Assembly: GCA_004369045.1 (NCBI GenBank)
Contig: ML213535.1
Location: 1 to 64,000, forward strand
DNA length: 64,000 bases
Origin: Heliocybe sulcata
Lineage: Eukaryota; Basidiomycota; Agaricomycetes; Gloeophyllales; Gloeophyllaceae
Direction of reading: 5' to 3'
Translations under genes and position numbers: made by a program
The notes under the pieces: model-generated
Told to the model about the DNA's origin: nothing
Databases searched by the model: none
What the model saw: the letters and a program-made list of their open reading frames with translations, nothing else
Shown here: positions 1 to 10,557 of the stretch, piece after piece
How positions within the stretch are numbered: position 1 is the stretch's first letter
Layout: the number at the start of each line of letters is the position of its first letter

Positions 1-54
1 CCTAACCCTAACCTAACCTAACCTAACCCTAACCTAACCTAACCTAACCTAACC
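1..54. repeat. Telomeric repeat tract
   Basis: The tract is ten uninterrupted units: eight of CCTAA and two of CCCTAA, followed by CC. The complementary G-rich strand therefore reads mostly TTAGG with occasional TTAGGG and runs outward, so base 1 is at or near the physical chromosome end. Most filamentous basidiomycetes carry TTAGGG; the dominance of the 5-base unit is unusual, unless homopolymer compression in the assembly removed a base. The tract stops abruptly at AATTACCCC. Confidence 0.97.
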
Positions 55-119
55 AATTACCCCATTTAGTTAGACCAGGTGCCGGCAGTGCCAGTGGCAC
101 TGCCAATCCTATAATATTA

Positions 120-174
120 GACAGCGCGAAGCGGTGACAGCGATCTCGTTGACAGCGCGAAGCGGTGACAGCGA
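120..174. repeat. 24-bp direct repeat pair next to the telomere
   Basis: An identical 24-bp string beginning GACAGCGCGAAGCGG occurs at 120-143 and at 151-174, a 31-bp period with a 7-bp spacer. It may be the remnant of a short telomere-associated tandem array. No function is evident. Confidence 0.9.
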
Positions 175-849
175 GAGCATCACTCACCTCGCCGGGGTCT
201 CTCCACCATGTCACTCACCTCTTGGGGGGCTCACCGGCACTGGGGTGTCACGGGGCCATCACTGCCCTTGTACGGGGACTCTCCGGGTTTGGGGGGTCAC
301 CCTACGGTTCGACATCTCGGAATGGTCACTTTGTATCCAGTCGGTCAGCATCGTACTTCACTCCTCCAAGCTCACGAATACTCTCCGGCATTCCTCCACT
401 CTCATACTATACTCTGCAACACTCTCCCAGTCTCATATGAACTCACATGGGACTCGTTTATCCATGCTCCGTCTCACCCGACTTCCACTCCATGTCATAG
501 TCATACCCGGTATGCACTGCCCTATGTCACTTCATTTTTCGTGCTCACCAGCCCGTGCTCATGTCATCGTCACAATTGAACAATGGCATTCCTATATTTT
601 ACTCTCTGGCCCCGGTGTAGCTGATTATTTATTCTATTTATCTGTATGTTTCCGACTCCGGTAATTTTTGCACAGCATCATTGCGGGGGTGCAATGACAG
701 AATGAGAGTACTAGGGTACTAGGATCTAACGGGCTGATTTCTACAACACATACGGCAACGTCATCGTAACGTGGCGTCGGTTGCGACTCCACCCTTATGC
801 GGTGGTTCTAAGAATTTTTTTAATTTCATGTTCGGCAACGAGGAGGGGC
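175..849. other. Telomere-proximal sequence without recognised gene
   Basis: Several overlapping open frames exist (for example 134-664 on the plus strand), but none shows a domain, codon bias or splice pattern that supports a gene. This part is not visibly shared with the repeat modules further in. Confidence 0.6.
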
Positions 850-1290
850 GGCGGCGGCGGCAGATCACAGACGGCAGGAGCAATATTCCTATGGCACTAT
901 TATGGCTTACACATACATACCAGAGTCTTACCGGGATCTGGAGACTGCCCGGGTGCGCAATGTACAGTCTACCCGGGCAGGCGGAAACTCCACTGGAAAA
1001 CGAGTCCTACGTCGGAAACGGGGCAATGCGCCGATCGTGCGGGTGTCTCGTCTGTGTTCTGTCACTCACAGGAGTCAGCAACGGTCACGCGCGCGATAAC
1101 GGGTGCGCCAAGAATGAACGGTGGGTAGGAGAGCGGGAACATCTCAGAAAATCGAGATTAATTCATAGAATGCGAACGTACCATTACTTTTGCGCAGCGC
1201 CCACGGCAGCAGGTTGCAGATCATCAGCGTTATCGAAAACGATGCACAGATCGAGTGCGCGTGACTACTTCGTTTTTCGTGTCTGAGGAG
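850..1290 (-). repeat. Subtelomeric module A, copy 1
   Basis: This segment matches 2450-2910 along its length. Shared landmarks are the GGAGACTGCCCG / TACCCGGGCAGG stretch (about 940-980 here, 2540-2580 there), the GGTGGGTAGG box near 1120, a TCGAGATTAA box near 1150, and a terminal GAGGAGGAGGTGG near 1290. On the minus strand its inner part reads as one of the recurring exon-like blocks. The copies are clearly diverged, so this is an old duplication. Confidence 0.6.
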
Positions 1291-1596
1291 GAGGTGGCGC
1301 GGCAGCGGCGGCGATCGTGCACTGGAGGTTCCAATTAGCACTCCTGAAGTGTCATTGGTATGTATGGAGTGGGCCAGTGCCATCCGTTGGGTGTTGGAGG
1401 CGTCGGGATAGTCCAGAAACCGAGTGCACATGGGAAGGGGGGTGATCGGGAAGAATTGATTTATTTGGCGACCGTGACGATGCACGCTGGAATACGGGGC
1501 ACATTCCATCGTCGCTATAGTCGTCGCATTTGGGAATAGCTGCCTGTTGAAGGACAGGGGCATCGGGGAAGACGCAGGAGGCGGAGAGGGGGAAAA

Positions 1597-1960
1597 TTGC
1601 ACTGGAGCAGAAACCTCTTGATAAGTCGAGAACCATTCGGCCGATTGACGCAAATGTGGTGCCGTTGGAGTCCCACTAATGAGGTGGGTCGAAACGGACA
1701 TCGAAAGCGAGAGCGCGTTTGCGCTCTTGGTCTCGAGGTCGGGTCCGGCCGGCTGACGGGGTGGGGTAAGGAGGTCACGAAAGAGGTTGCGGAAGGACCG
1801 CGGAGGGGCGTATGTCGTGGGTGGCACCTGTACAATGGCAATGAATGCTCAAGGGACCGGATTCCAGCCAGAGGGAGGTGTCGGCATCGAGGCGGGAGAC
1901 GGGCCCGGCATCATGTGAAGACATCGGATACGGACGGGTTTGCATACCTTGTGCCTGATG
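1597..1960 (-). pseudogene. Subtelomeric family, module C, copy 1 (partial gene copy)
   Basis: Minus-strand exon-like block of the unknown subtelomeric family. It encodes a version of the PDLETEYARAHSISM motif (here with KSANALSLSM) and ends upstream in the GACGGGTTTGCATACC box shared with the copy at 3655-4010. The membrane-segment module that precedes module C in other copies is not visible here, so the copy is partial. No family assignment is possible. Confidence 0.4.
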
Positions 1961-2449
1961 CCGCTACTCGGTCGCCCTCCTGAATCCTCCTGCATCTTCC
2001 TTGATGAAGCTATGGACACCGGAGATCAGGGTGTGCACAGCGACATCCCTCCCCCGCGAAAGTTCGGAGTTGACAAAGTTGGCGGGGACCTCGGAAGGGC
2101 GGAGCAGTTGCCAGAGACAAGTAAACATCGGGAAACCTGACAAAGAGCAGCCAGTTGATCTCAAGGTCGTCGCCAAGTAAGGCCGCAGTCTAGACTGAGG
2201 CAAGGACGCGAGAGGCGACGAAGCAGGAGGACGTCGGTGGCTGTGCGGGCCGGAGCTCGTCGACCTCAAGATCCGCGTAAAGTGGGTAGCAATTAACTCT
2301 AAAGCATCGTATATTTCCGTATACTAGCGATAAATACAAGAAAGGCATTACACCAAAGACGCGATGCACTACGGAACCTCGCACGAAGTGCACGATCGGT
2401 TGCCGGGCATCTCGGGCATGTGCTCGAGGGCCAACTGTGGGCGAGGGAG

Positions 2450-2910
2450 GCGACGGCGGAGGACTGGTGGCTAGCGACAATGTCCCTATAGCATCAGTAG
2501 GCCTTTATAGTCAAATATACGGTGTCAGTGGGACCTGGGGACTGCCCGAGGGCGTGGTGCCCGCAGTCTATCCGGGCAGGCAGAGACTCCAAGAGAAACG
2601 CATTCCTACCTCCGCAACGAGGCAACGCCCTCAAGATGCGCGCATCTGATCAATACCGTAGACCCAAAGGGAGTCAGTACCGGTAACCCGTGCGACATCG
2701 GAGGCTCCAATAATGAACCGCGGGTAGGGGAAGGGAAAATTGAAGGAATTCGAGATTAACTAGTTGAAAGCCAACATACCGAGTGTTTTCGCGCCACGCC
2801 CAAGGCAAATATTCGCGCGCATCATCCGAAGCGAACACGATGCACAAAGCACGTTCGCGAGAGCATTTGGTTTTTCATCTCCGAGGAGGAGGTGGGCGGC
2901 GGCCGCGGCG
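2450..2910 (-). repeat. Subtelomeric module A, copy 2
   Basis: Second copy of the segment at 850-1290, in the same orientation. It sits at the downstream end of the most complete family copy (2750-4343, minus strand), so module A is probably the 3' part of that unit. A weaker third copy is at about 9240-9530. Confidence 0.6.
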
Positions 2911-4343
2911 GGCGGGGGTTGGGAATGAACACGGCCACTGATACAGCTGTTATAGAGCCTACTAAGAGTTCTTGATATATCGCGCTGTTTGTGGAAGCAG
3001 TCCGCGGTCCGGAAAGGCCAGGATGGCTGGGAAGGGGACGGAACCCGCAAAACGTGTACAGTGCGACGATGAAGTAGTGTACTATCATTTTGCGCGTCTC
3101 GTCGTTGTCCTAAATGCAGGAGCACTCAGTACAGCCTCCTGTTTGCAGACAGGAGGCGAGGAAGAGCGGAAGCGGAGGAGGAGGGAAAGTGAAAGAAAAT
3201 ATGAAATAAGTCACAAAAAGAGACCTTACCACCTTATCTTTGAATATCCAACGGCATCCGGGACTTAAGCCCGTTGTAAATCAATCTCGGTGTCCGAACC
3301 GGGCGGGCGTACGCCTTCGTGATCTCGTGTCTCGGGAGAAGGGGAGGCGACGTCGACGGCGGAAGGGTTCTCGAGACCGGACACTTGCATGCTCCATCTT
3401 GCTGAGGATTCACGGCGTGGGGATAGCAGGCCAATCGGGTCCTGTGACGGCCCCGCCACTTGGAAACGTTGGTCCGGTCGGGAAGGGGCTGGAAAAAAAA
3501 TGAGAAGTCGACGACGAGACAGCGTGTTCGCGACGCGCATATCTCGTCATCATCCTGGGCCGTACAGGACTCAGGAACGGTGTTCTCTCCATGACCACTC
3601 GGCTGGAGACGAAGGAGGGGAAGGGGGAAGGGGAAGCCGAAGAAAATGGAAATAAAATCATAATAAAATGTCGGCGTACCCGATTTGAGCAAACCAGGAT
3701 TCCTATGCGTCCTGAGCTTTACTAAAGTCGATGCAACCATCGAGATCGAGTGCGCGCGTGCGTACTCGGTCTCGAGGTCGGGTCGGGTCGGGTGACGTGG
3801 TACGCGTTGTCGAAGCGCGACGGAGGTGATGTTGAGGATGCGGATGGCTGGAAACCATGGAAATGGAATGACTAAAGGCGCCATATCTGCAAAAGAATGA
3901 TTTGGAGCAGCCTGTACCCGCCAGCGTCGACGACCGCGGCGGGCACGGCAACCCCGGGCATTGTGGGCTACAACACGGAAACTGGACGGGTTTACACACC
4001 TCAAAAGCATATATTCCTCTGAAAGACACCTGTCCCATACCCCTCCTCGCTTTTCCAGCCCATCCAAGGTCTTGAAGGGGGTTTCCGGCGCCGAGGTTGC
4101 GCGGGTCTTCGAGAACGAGCAAAGCCAGCCTAGTAACAAAGACCCGAGCCAGAACCAACGAAAAAAAGCAGAGCTAGAACACAGAGAAGCAGCATAGAAT
4201 AGAGAAAGAAGCCAGAGGCGGACACCGCGGTCAACGCAGCGAGCGCCGAGGGCGACGACGAGCAGCGACGAGCGAGACTTCCACGCTTTCGAGGCCCGGC
4301 GGCGGCCGTGGGAACGGGAATGTGGCGGCGGGCTGGCAAGCAT
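2750..4343 (-). pseudogene. Unknown subtelomeric gene family, copy I
   Basis: The most complete copy. Read on the minus strand, blocks follow in order: module D (4010-4340), a hydrophobic membrane-like segment rich in Leu, Phe and Ser; module C (3655-4010) with PDLETEYARAHSISM; module V (3360-3650) with DDDEICASRTRC; module U (3193-3350) with RHEITKAYARPVRTP; a second V block (2940-3170) and a second U block (2750-2910). Blocks are separated by intron-like stretches with donor-like GTAAG or GTACG and pyrimidine-rich ends. The same order recurs at 5530-6430 and 7315-8690. Different copies are open in different frames, so I treat them as decayed, but a living spliced gene cannot be excluded. 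The protein family is not recognised. Confidence 0.4.
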
Positions 4344-5529
4344 CGACGAAGGCGCGGTATGGGACGGGGACGGGATCTCGAGAGGATAAAGACGTGAACC
4401 TTTTGTCTGTACCTAGCAGACGGCCTGCCCGATTTTGGCGGCGAATGATCCAGCCCGAGGCCCTCTGGAGCGTGCAGAACGTCGGGGTGCGCGCAGTGGC
4501 TATGCCTTAGGAGCAAGGCCTACTGGCGACGTCGTTCGCTACGTTCCAGGTCAAAGTATGACATAAAAAATCACATGAATGTATTTCTATAATGCATGTA
4601 CTTCGTACACAAAGTCTACGCGGTCGAACGGGGCAGCGCGAGACCCGCTGCAGCCGGACGAAGGTACAAGGCTGTCCGACTTCATGGCAGGAGGCGACGT
4701 GGCGACAGCGACGATCTGCTTGGCATTAGCACATGCTGATGAGACCAGCGAGCAGCGTTCCGTGCTCTGGAATGTTTCAGCACGGGTGAGTGTGGGCGAG
4801 GTAACCAGCAGCTTCACCTACCCCATGCCCTGGAATCTCAACATGCACCGCGACCCGCTCGCCGAGCGCGCTCAGTGCCTCGATGTCCGCAATATGCTGC
4901 TGTTAAGAAAGCAAATTCCTGACGTCGGATTGAGGGATCCGAAGGATCTGATGCACAGGAGGGTCGGCGCGTTCGACGTCGGTGAGCGCGGTGTGATGGA
5001 GTGGCGGCGGCGGCTACATTCGCGGCGAGCAGGCAGGATTAGTAAGAGAACATACGGTACGGCCACTTGGAGGGCCGTACATCTGCGAAGGAACCGTCAG
5101 GCGGTGCGAAGACCTGCCAGTGTCAAGATCAGCGGTGGGCATCGAAATGCCGACTTGGGACCGATGTACTGACCTGCAACCGGATTCACCAGGTTAACCA
5201 GCATATAAAAACCATGCTTCAATGAATCCTCTGTTTCCCGAGCTTGACAATGCTTGAAGACGCAGTGAATGGCCATCTTCGTGGGCAAGCCGAGCAGGAG
5301 AAGATATGACGACGATGGAGGTGTCACAGGATGAGGGACGTTCTGCGAGCCTCTTGCTAGCTCATAGCACAGGCAGTCGGGGCCAGCTGGATGGCTAGCG
5401 TCGCCTGGATCGCGTGGCCTTCCTGTATCTGCAGAGAGGGAGGAGGAGGAGGAGGGGTGACGGAGATAACGGTAGGACTCTGGGGGTCAAAGATTCAGCT
5501 GTGAACACTTGAGAGAAGCGTATTAAATT
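4344..5529. other. Spacer between subtelomeric family copies
   Basis: The modules seen on either side were not found here. A 197-codon open frame on the plus strand (4579-5172) has no recognisable domain and atypical composition, so it is not called. I see no supported gene. Confidence 0.5.
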
Positions 5530-6430
5530 GGTTTATGATGTAAATCGGTTCATGTGACCGCATCGCGGCTTAGAACCGCTGGTCTAGCCCTAGAGGGTGT
5601 TCGAAAAAAATCATCGCTCGATAACGAGACAGCGCGCTCGCAGTGCGCGTATCTCGCCATCATCCTGAGTCGTAGCTGACTCAGGATCAACCCCGTGTAC
5701 GAAGTCTGGGCTTGGAACGACGGAACGGGACGCGGGAGGGGGTAAAGACAGAAGAAAATAGATATAAAGTCATAACTAACGAACGGCTTACCTGTCTTGC
5801 GCAAACTAAGATTCTTTGTGGTCCTACACAATGCTAGCATCGATATAACCATCGACAACGAGTGCGCGCTCGCGTACTCGGTGTCGAGGTCAGGTCGGGT
5901 CGGGTGACGTGGCGGGCGCGGCGGAGGCGATGTCGGGGCGGCGGAAGGTTGAAAATCGTCGATATAGCATGTACCAACGTTGTGAACCTGTAAGAAAAAG
6001 GTTTTGAACCACCAAAGCCAGCCAGCGTCGAGAGACGCGGCGGAAATGGCAGCGCAGCACATTAAGGGACAGAAGTTCGATTTCTGAGGGAGATACTCAT
6101 CTGAAAACCTATACACCAGCTTCTATACCCTCTACCCATCGCCTCCAGCACTCGGGACCATCGAGCGGACACTGGAAAGACCACAGTGTGTGCGTTGTTG
6201 AAGTGCCTGTTGAGGCCCAGGAGTTGACTAAAGCGTCGCGAAAGGACGCCCGAGAAGAGCATCGAGGACAGACAATGAACAAAGCATAGAGATGAAAGAA
6301 AAGCCAGGGCCAACGGACGCCGCGAAATACGCGGACGCCCGTCAGAGTGCAGGACGAGACGAGGAGGAGGACGTCGAGCACGTCGCAAAGGCCTGCGGCG
6401 CCCGTGGGAAACGCCGCCACAGCACCTCTG
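5530..6430 (-). pseudogene. Unknown subtelomeric gene family, copy II
   Basis: Minus-strand order D (6110-6430), C (5765-6110), V (5530-5760). Module C reads PDLDTEYASAHSLSM and is followed by a consensus-like donor, CAG then GTAAGCC. Module V reads DDGEIRALRARCLVIE. Compared with copy I the U and second V blocks are missing, so it is shorter. Module D contains HSDGRPR followed by a Leu/Phe-rich stretch, which matches copy III. Confidence 0.4.
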
Positions 6431-7300
6431 CACCGACGATGTGCGAGGGGTGCATGCTGGAGGCCTGAACGGTAAATCACAGAAATATTCTAATAGGGTT
6501 CTGTATATACACCAATGCTGAATACAAAATTTTCTGGAGAACGGACGAACGCATCGAGCAGCAGACGCCGGGAACCTCGTCTGCAGACCCAGATTGGGTC
6601 TATCTGCAGCATTGTTTGACGGGTGCACGTCGTACACCTCGGCCGTTCACTTAAAAAATTTACACGTATATACTATCAAACGAAGTGCACAAATCCGTCT
6701 ATATATGTTGAGGGGTGCGTGCAGGTCTTGCAGGGGTGCAAGGCCCTCCAAGGTCGGGAGCGACGGCCTCGCGACTCGCGACTTGGCCAGTTGCCCGATT
6801 TGGCATGCTGGCCAGTCGCCAGTATGCACATCTCGCTCGTTGCGCGAGGGCTGGAGGGGGCAATTCGGAGCCTTTCGCTTATTCCTTTGGCAGAAAGAGA
6901 GTTTATTTTATTCTGAATCGAATTGTCTACTTAGATTTCAGGAGTTCAGCGGTGTTGCGGAGGTGCAGACGGGTGCATGCTGGAATGGCTGTTTCGCGTT
7001 CCGCGACTTACCCGTTTCGGCATGCAGCCAATTCGCCAGACTGCTCATCTCGAGCGTTGTGCAGCGGGCGGAGAGGTCAATTTTACATATTTCCTTTAAT
7101 CATTTGGCAGAAAGATGCATGAATTTATTGCAAATCAAGCTATCTAATTGGTACAGAGGGGTGCACGGTCTTAGGGACGGTGCACCCGGGTGCACTCTCG
7201 GAAGTCTCCTGAAAGTCTCCTGGTAGGCAGGTGCACCACCACTGCACCTTGGTGCGAAGTGTAAGAAGGGCGGCGGCAGCGGCGGGTGACGTCTGGTAAC
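6110..7300. repeat. Module B, copy 1: duplicated GGGTGCA-rich segment
   Basis: This block and 8380-9330 are direct duplicates. The stretch around 6710-6800 is almost identical to 8975-9065 (shared start GAGGGGTGCGTGCAGG). The block contains many GGTGCA/TGCACC hexamers, including the palindromic-looking cluster at 7157-7240. Its left part overlaps module D of family copy II. It also contains a nested duplication: about 6735-6935 resembles 6964-7145. Confidence 0.75.
6735..7145. repeat. Internal direct repeats of about 230 bp
   Basis: Two units, roughly 6735-6960 and 6964-7145, share GGGTGCA, a CGACTTGGCCAGTTGCCCG-like stretch (CGACTTACCCGTTTCGGCA in the second), a TCGTTGCGCGAGGGC-like stretch, and TTTGGCAGAAAG followed by TTTATT. 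The same unit recurs at about 9000-9200 and in part from 9228. Confidence 0.65.
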
Positions 7301-7314
7301 AAGAAAAGCAGTTT

Positions 7315-8690
7315 TTACAGCTGATATAAAGACCTTTGGGGCATCCCGGTGGTCGCTGGAGTAGCCCGCCATCCGGAACCGGCGGTATGGCTGGGAGGGG
7401 GACAGAACCTGTAAACAACGCACGGTGCGATGACGACGAAGCACATCCCCATTGTGCCTGTCTCCTCGACGTCCTAGAGAGAAGAATACTCAGTAACAGC
7501 CTCCTTATATGCAGACAGGAGGCGAGGAAGCGGGGGAAGTGGAGGAGGACGGAAAATGGAAGCAAATACAAAATAAATCATAGGAAAAGAACGCACCAGC
7601 ATATTGAGACAAGTACAACGACATCAGGGTCGTGCTTGTGGCTGCAGAAGAGGTAGATGTCCAAATCAAACAGGCGTACACGTCCTTATTTTGATGTCGG
7701 AGGAGGAGGGGCGATAGCGACGGCAGTAGCGACCTGGGGATCACGGGCATGGGTGATAAAGCTTGTGATAAGGGTATTGAGCGTGGATGTGGAGCCAGTC
7801 GGGTCCCAGGGCAGTGTTGTCGCTGGGAAGCGCTGGCCCAGCCGCGAGTGAGCTTGAGAAGAACTTGTCACCCGATGACGAGAGCCCGCGCTCGGAACAG
7901 CCATATCTCTCCATCATCCCACATCCCGCCGGAGTCACAAACGGCCGCCCGCATCAAAGCAAATGACCCAAAACCAAGAATCGAGGCGAGGAGGGAGAAA
8001 GGGAGGGAAAAGGAGAAAACAAATCATAGAAAAGGAACAACTCAGCATTGCGATATGCCCGTGGTGACGTTTGATTCGCGTACATTGATAGAGCCATATC
8101 CAGCGTCGAAATCGAGGTCGCCTATGCGTTCTCGATTTCGAAGTCGGGGAGGGCGGCGTGACGTGGCGGGCACTGCTGAGGGCGAGGAAGGCGACATAGC
8201 GGACGGCAAGTGTCTTTATAAATCACAGTAAACATATCTCAAGGTAGGTAGCCTGAAATGAGCGGTTTCGGAGCGCCAGAGCCTGCTGGCGTCGAGGCGG
8301 GAGGCGGACATGGCAGCCCCGTGAATCAGAGTGCAAATGTTCGAATTGTGATAGGGGTACACACCTGCTAATCCATATGACAGCTCGTACAACCTCTAAT
8401 CATCGCATCCAGCGCTCCAGACGATCCAGCAGACGCCAGAAGGAACACAGCGTGTGCGTTGTTGAAGCGCCTGTTGAGGCCGGGGACTTGATCGAACCGC
8501 GGCAAAAAGAGGCTTGAATGGAGAGACATAGACAGTCAAATAGTAAAGCACAGACCGCCAAACAGAGATGGAAGTAACAGATGTCGCGAAATGACGCGGA
8601 CGCCCGTCAGAATGTACCACGAGAGGACGAGGAGGACGTCGAGGACAGTCGCAAAGGCCTGCGGGCGCCGTGGGAAACCCCGCCACAGTG
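7315..8690 (-). pseudogene. Unknown subtelomeric gene family, copy III
   Basis: Minus-strand order D (8380-8690), C (8020-8370), V (7736-8010), U (7563-7735), V' (7315-7555), the same order as copy I. Module V reads DDGEIWLFRARALVIG. Module C is the most divergent; its motif region reads RNRERIGDLDFDAG in the frame that is open. V' matches 2940-3170, including the GGCTGGGAGGGGGAC and GCAGACAGGAGGCGAGGAAG boxes on the plus strand. Frames are not consistently open, so I call it decayed with low certainty. Confidence 0.4.
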
Positions 8691-9330
8691 CCTCTGCACC
8701 GACGATGTGAGAGGGGTGCACGGCGGAGATCTCAACGTTAAATCGCCAAAATATTCGTAGGGGCTCTTGTATATATTACAATTTGGGATATGAAATTGTC
8801 CGGAGAACGGACAATCACATCCAACAGCAGTGGTCGATCACCTCGTCTGCAAGCCCGGATTGGCTCAATCTCGAGCAGTATCGGACGGGTGCATGTCGTA
8901 CACCGAGGCCGTTCCCTTAGAAAATTTACCAGTATATACTATCGCGCAAGGCGCACAGATCTGTCTATACATGTTGAGGGGTGCGTGCAGGTCTTGCAGG
9001 GGTGCAAGGCCCTCCAAGGTCGAGAGCGACGGCCTCGCGACTCGCGACTTGGCCAGTTGCCCGATTTGGCAGGCAGGCCAGCCGCCAGAAGGCTCGTCTC
9101 GCTCGTTGCGCGAGGGCTGGAGGTCGCAATTCTCAACATTTCGCTTATTCCTTTGGCAGAAGTGGACTTTATTTTATTGTGAATCGAACTGTATACTCAG
9201 AATTCCGAAGTGCACCGGTGTCGCGGCGGTGCGGACGGGTGCACGCTGGAAACGCCATTTCGCGACTCGCGGCTTTGGAGTTACCGCAATAGGCAGGTAA
9301 CACTGCCACTGCACCTCTGGCACGGGTGCA
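8380..9330. repeat. Module B, copy 2
   Basis: Direct duplicate of 6110-7300 (see that entry). The copies differ mostly by substitutions and small indels. The near-identical core around 8975-9065 stands out against more diverged flanks, which suggests either recent conversion or constraint on that core. Confidence 0.75.
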
Positions 9331-9399
9331 CGGGTAAGGACCCTAGGGTCCCCGTAAATGATTGAACGGCGGGGTAGGGGTAAAATCGAGCGAAAAGGG

Positions 9400-10150
9400 A
9401 AAATAATTCATAGCAAGAGGATGCCGATCATATCCAGTGGTTTATAAGAGCGGAATGCAGTGGCCATAACGACTGCGCGTATGCCTTTTTGATTTCGTCG
9501 TCGGGGAGCGGCGGCGTACAGGCTCTGGAGGCCAGAATTAACGATTGGACGGCTTCCATGGGCCGTCCTACATAGTTAGATGAAGTCAACGCGGTTAGGG
9601 GACGGCTTGCGTGGAACAGTCAATCCAACCGGGAGGGAGGGAGGGAGAAACAAAACCATATCTCGATAACGGGACAGGGCACTTGCGACGCGGATATCTC
9701 GCCATCGTCCTACGGTGCACGGGATCCAATAACGGCCACCTGCACCAAAGCGGACGACCCAGAGCCAAGGATCGAGGGGGGAGAGAGAGAAAATAGAAAA
9801 CAAATCATAGAAAATGACCGACGCACCTTGTATATACGCCCGTTGCGGTGTTCAATTCCTATGCGTTGAGAGAGGCATAACCAACATCGAAATCGAGTTC
9901 ACATGCGCGTTCTCGACTTCGAAGTCGGGGAGGGCGGCGTGACGTGGCTGGCAGTGCTGGAAGGCGACGCGGAGAGCGGCGAACATTGTTAAAACATGAA
10001 ATGATAATGGAGCAAGACAGGCAGTCTGTGAATAAGGGATTTGGGGCTGCCTGGACCGTCTATTCTCGTGCCGCGAGGCGAGCATCGCAACCCCATGCAT
10101 CAATGGTAAAACACGGAGTTTTCTACGACTCACGGGCCAGTTTCCTGCTT
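9400..10150 (-). pseudogene. Subtelomeric family, centromere-proximal partial copy
   Basis: Minus-strand blocks C (9800-10140, reading LPDFEVENAHVNSISM), V (9540-9795, reading DDGEISASQVPCPVIE) and U (9400-9520, reading DDEIKKAYAQSL). No module D was found upstream; the sequence passes directly into the promoter region of the decarboxylase gene. This marks the inner edge of the repeat mosaic. Confidence 0.4.
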
Positions 10151-10557
10151 CCACTGCTCAAACACCCTCTAAACATCTTTCATCCACCCAAAGGAGGGCG
10201 TGGACAGCGGAGAGACCACAGTACTGTGCACGTCCAGCGGGCGCCGACCGAGAGCGAACATTCGAGTTAATCTTGAGTTAGCCCTGTGTCGTCCCGAAGC
10301 GACTTGCATCACGAACTCCTCCACCTCCCAGCGCAGTCGTCCACTTCTCGAATCCTTATACCACGCGCTCTATTTGTATTTCCTACGGCGGACTCACGGT
10401 CGCGAGTGAAATCTGGCAATGCTCTCAAGCTTTCGCATCACCGTCGGACGTCTTCGGGTCTTTCTGTCGGACGAAATCCATCTGCCTTTCGGCACCTCTC
10501 ACGCACTCGTCCTCTCCTTTGAACCTCAGTGGTCTTGACTCGGCGAACGTCTAAGAA
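10151..10557. promoter_or_regulatory. Upstream region of the decarboxylase gene
   Basis: No coding signal. The segment lies between the end of the subtelomeric mosaic and the ATG at 10558 and presumably holds the decarboxylase promoter. No specific site is recognised. Confidence 0.35.

Noticed and set aside
134-664. 176-codon plus-strand open frame next to the telomere
   Set aside because: No domain, no splice signals, composition unlike the other genes, and overlapping frames of similar length in the same place.
1-10150. Telomere-linked RecQ helicase or retrotransposon in the subtelomere
   Set aside because: I looked for helicase motifs, reverse transcriptase motifs and long terminal repeats and found none.
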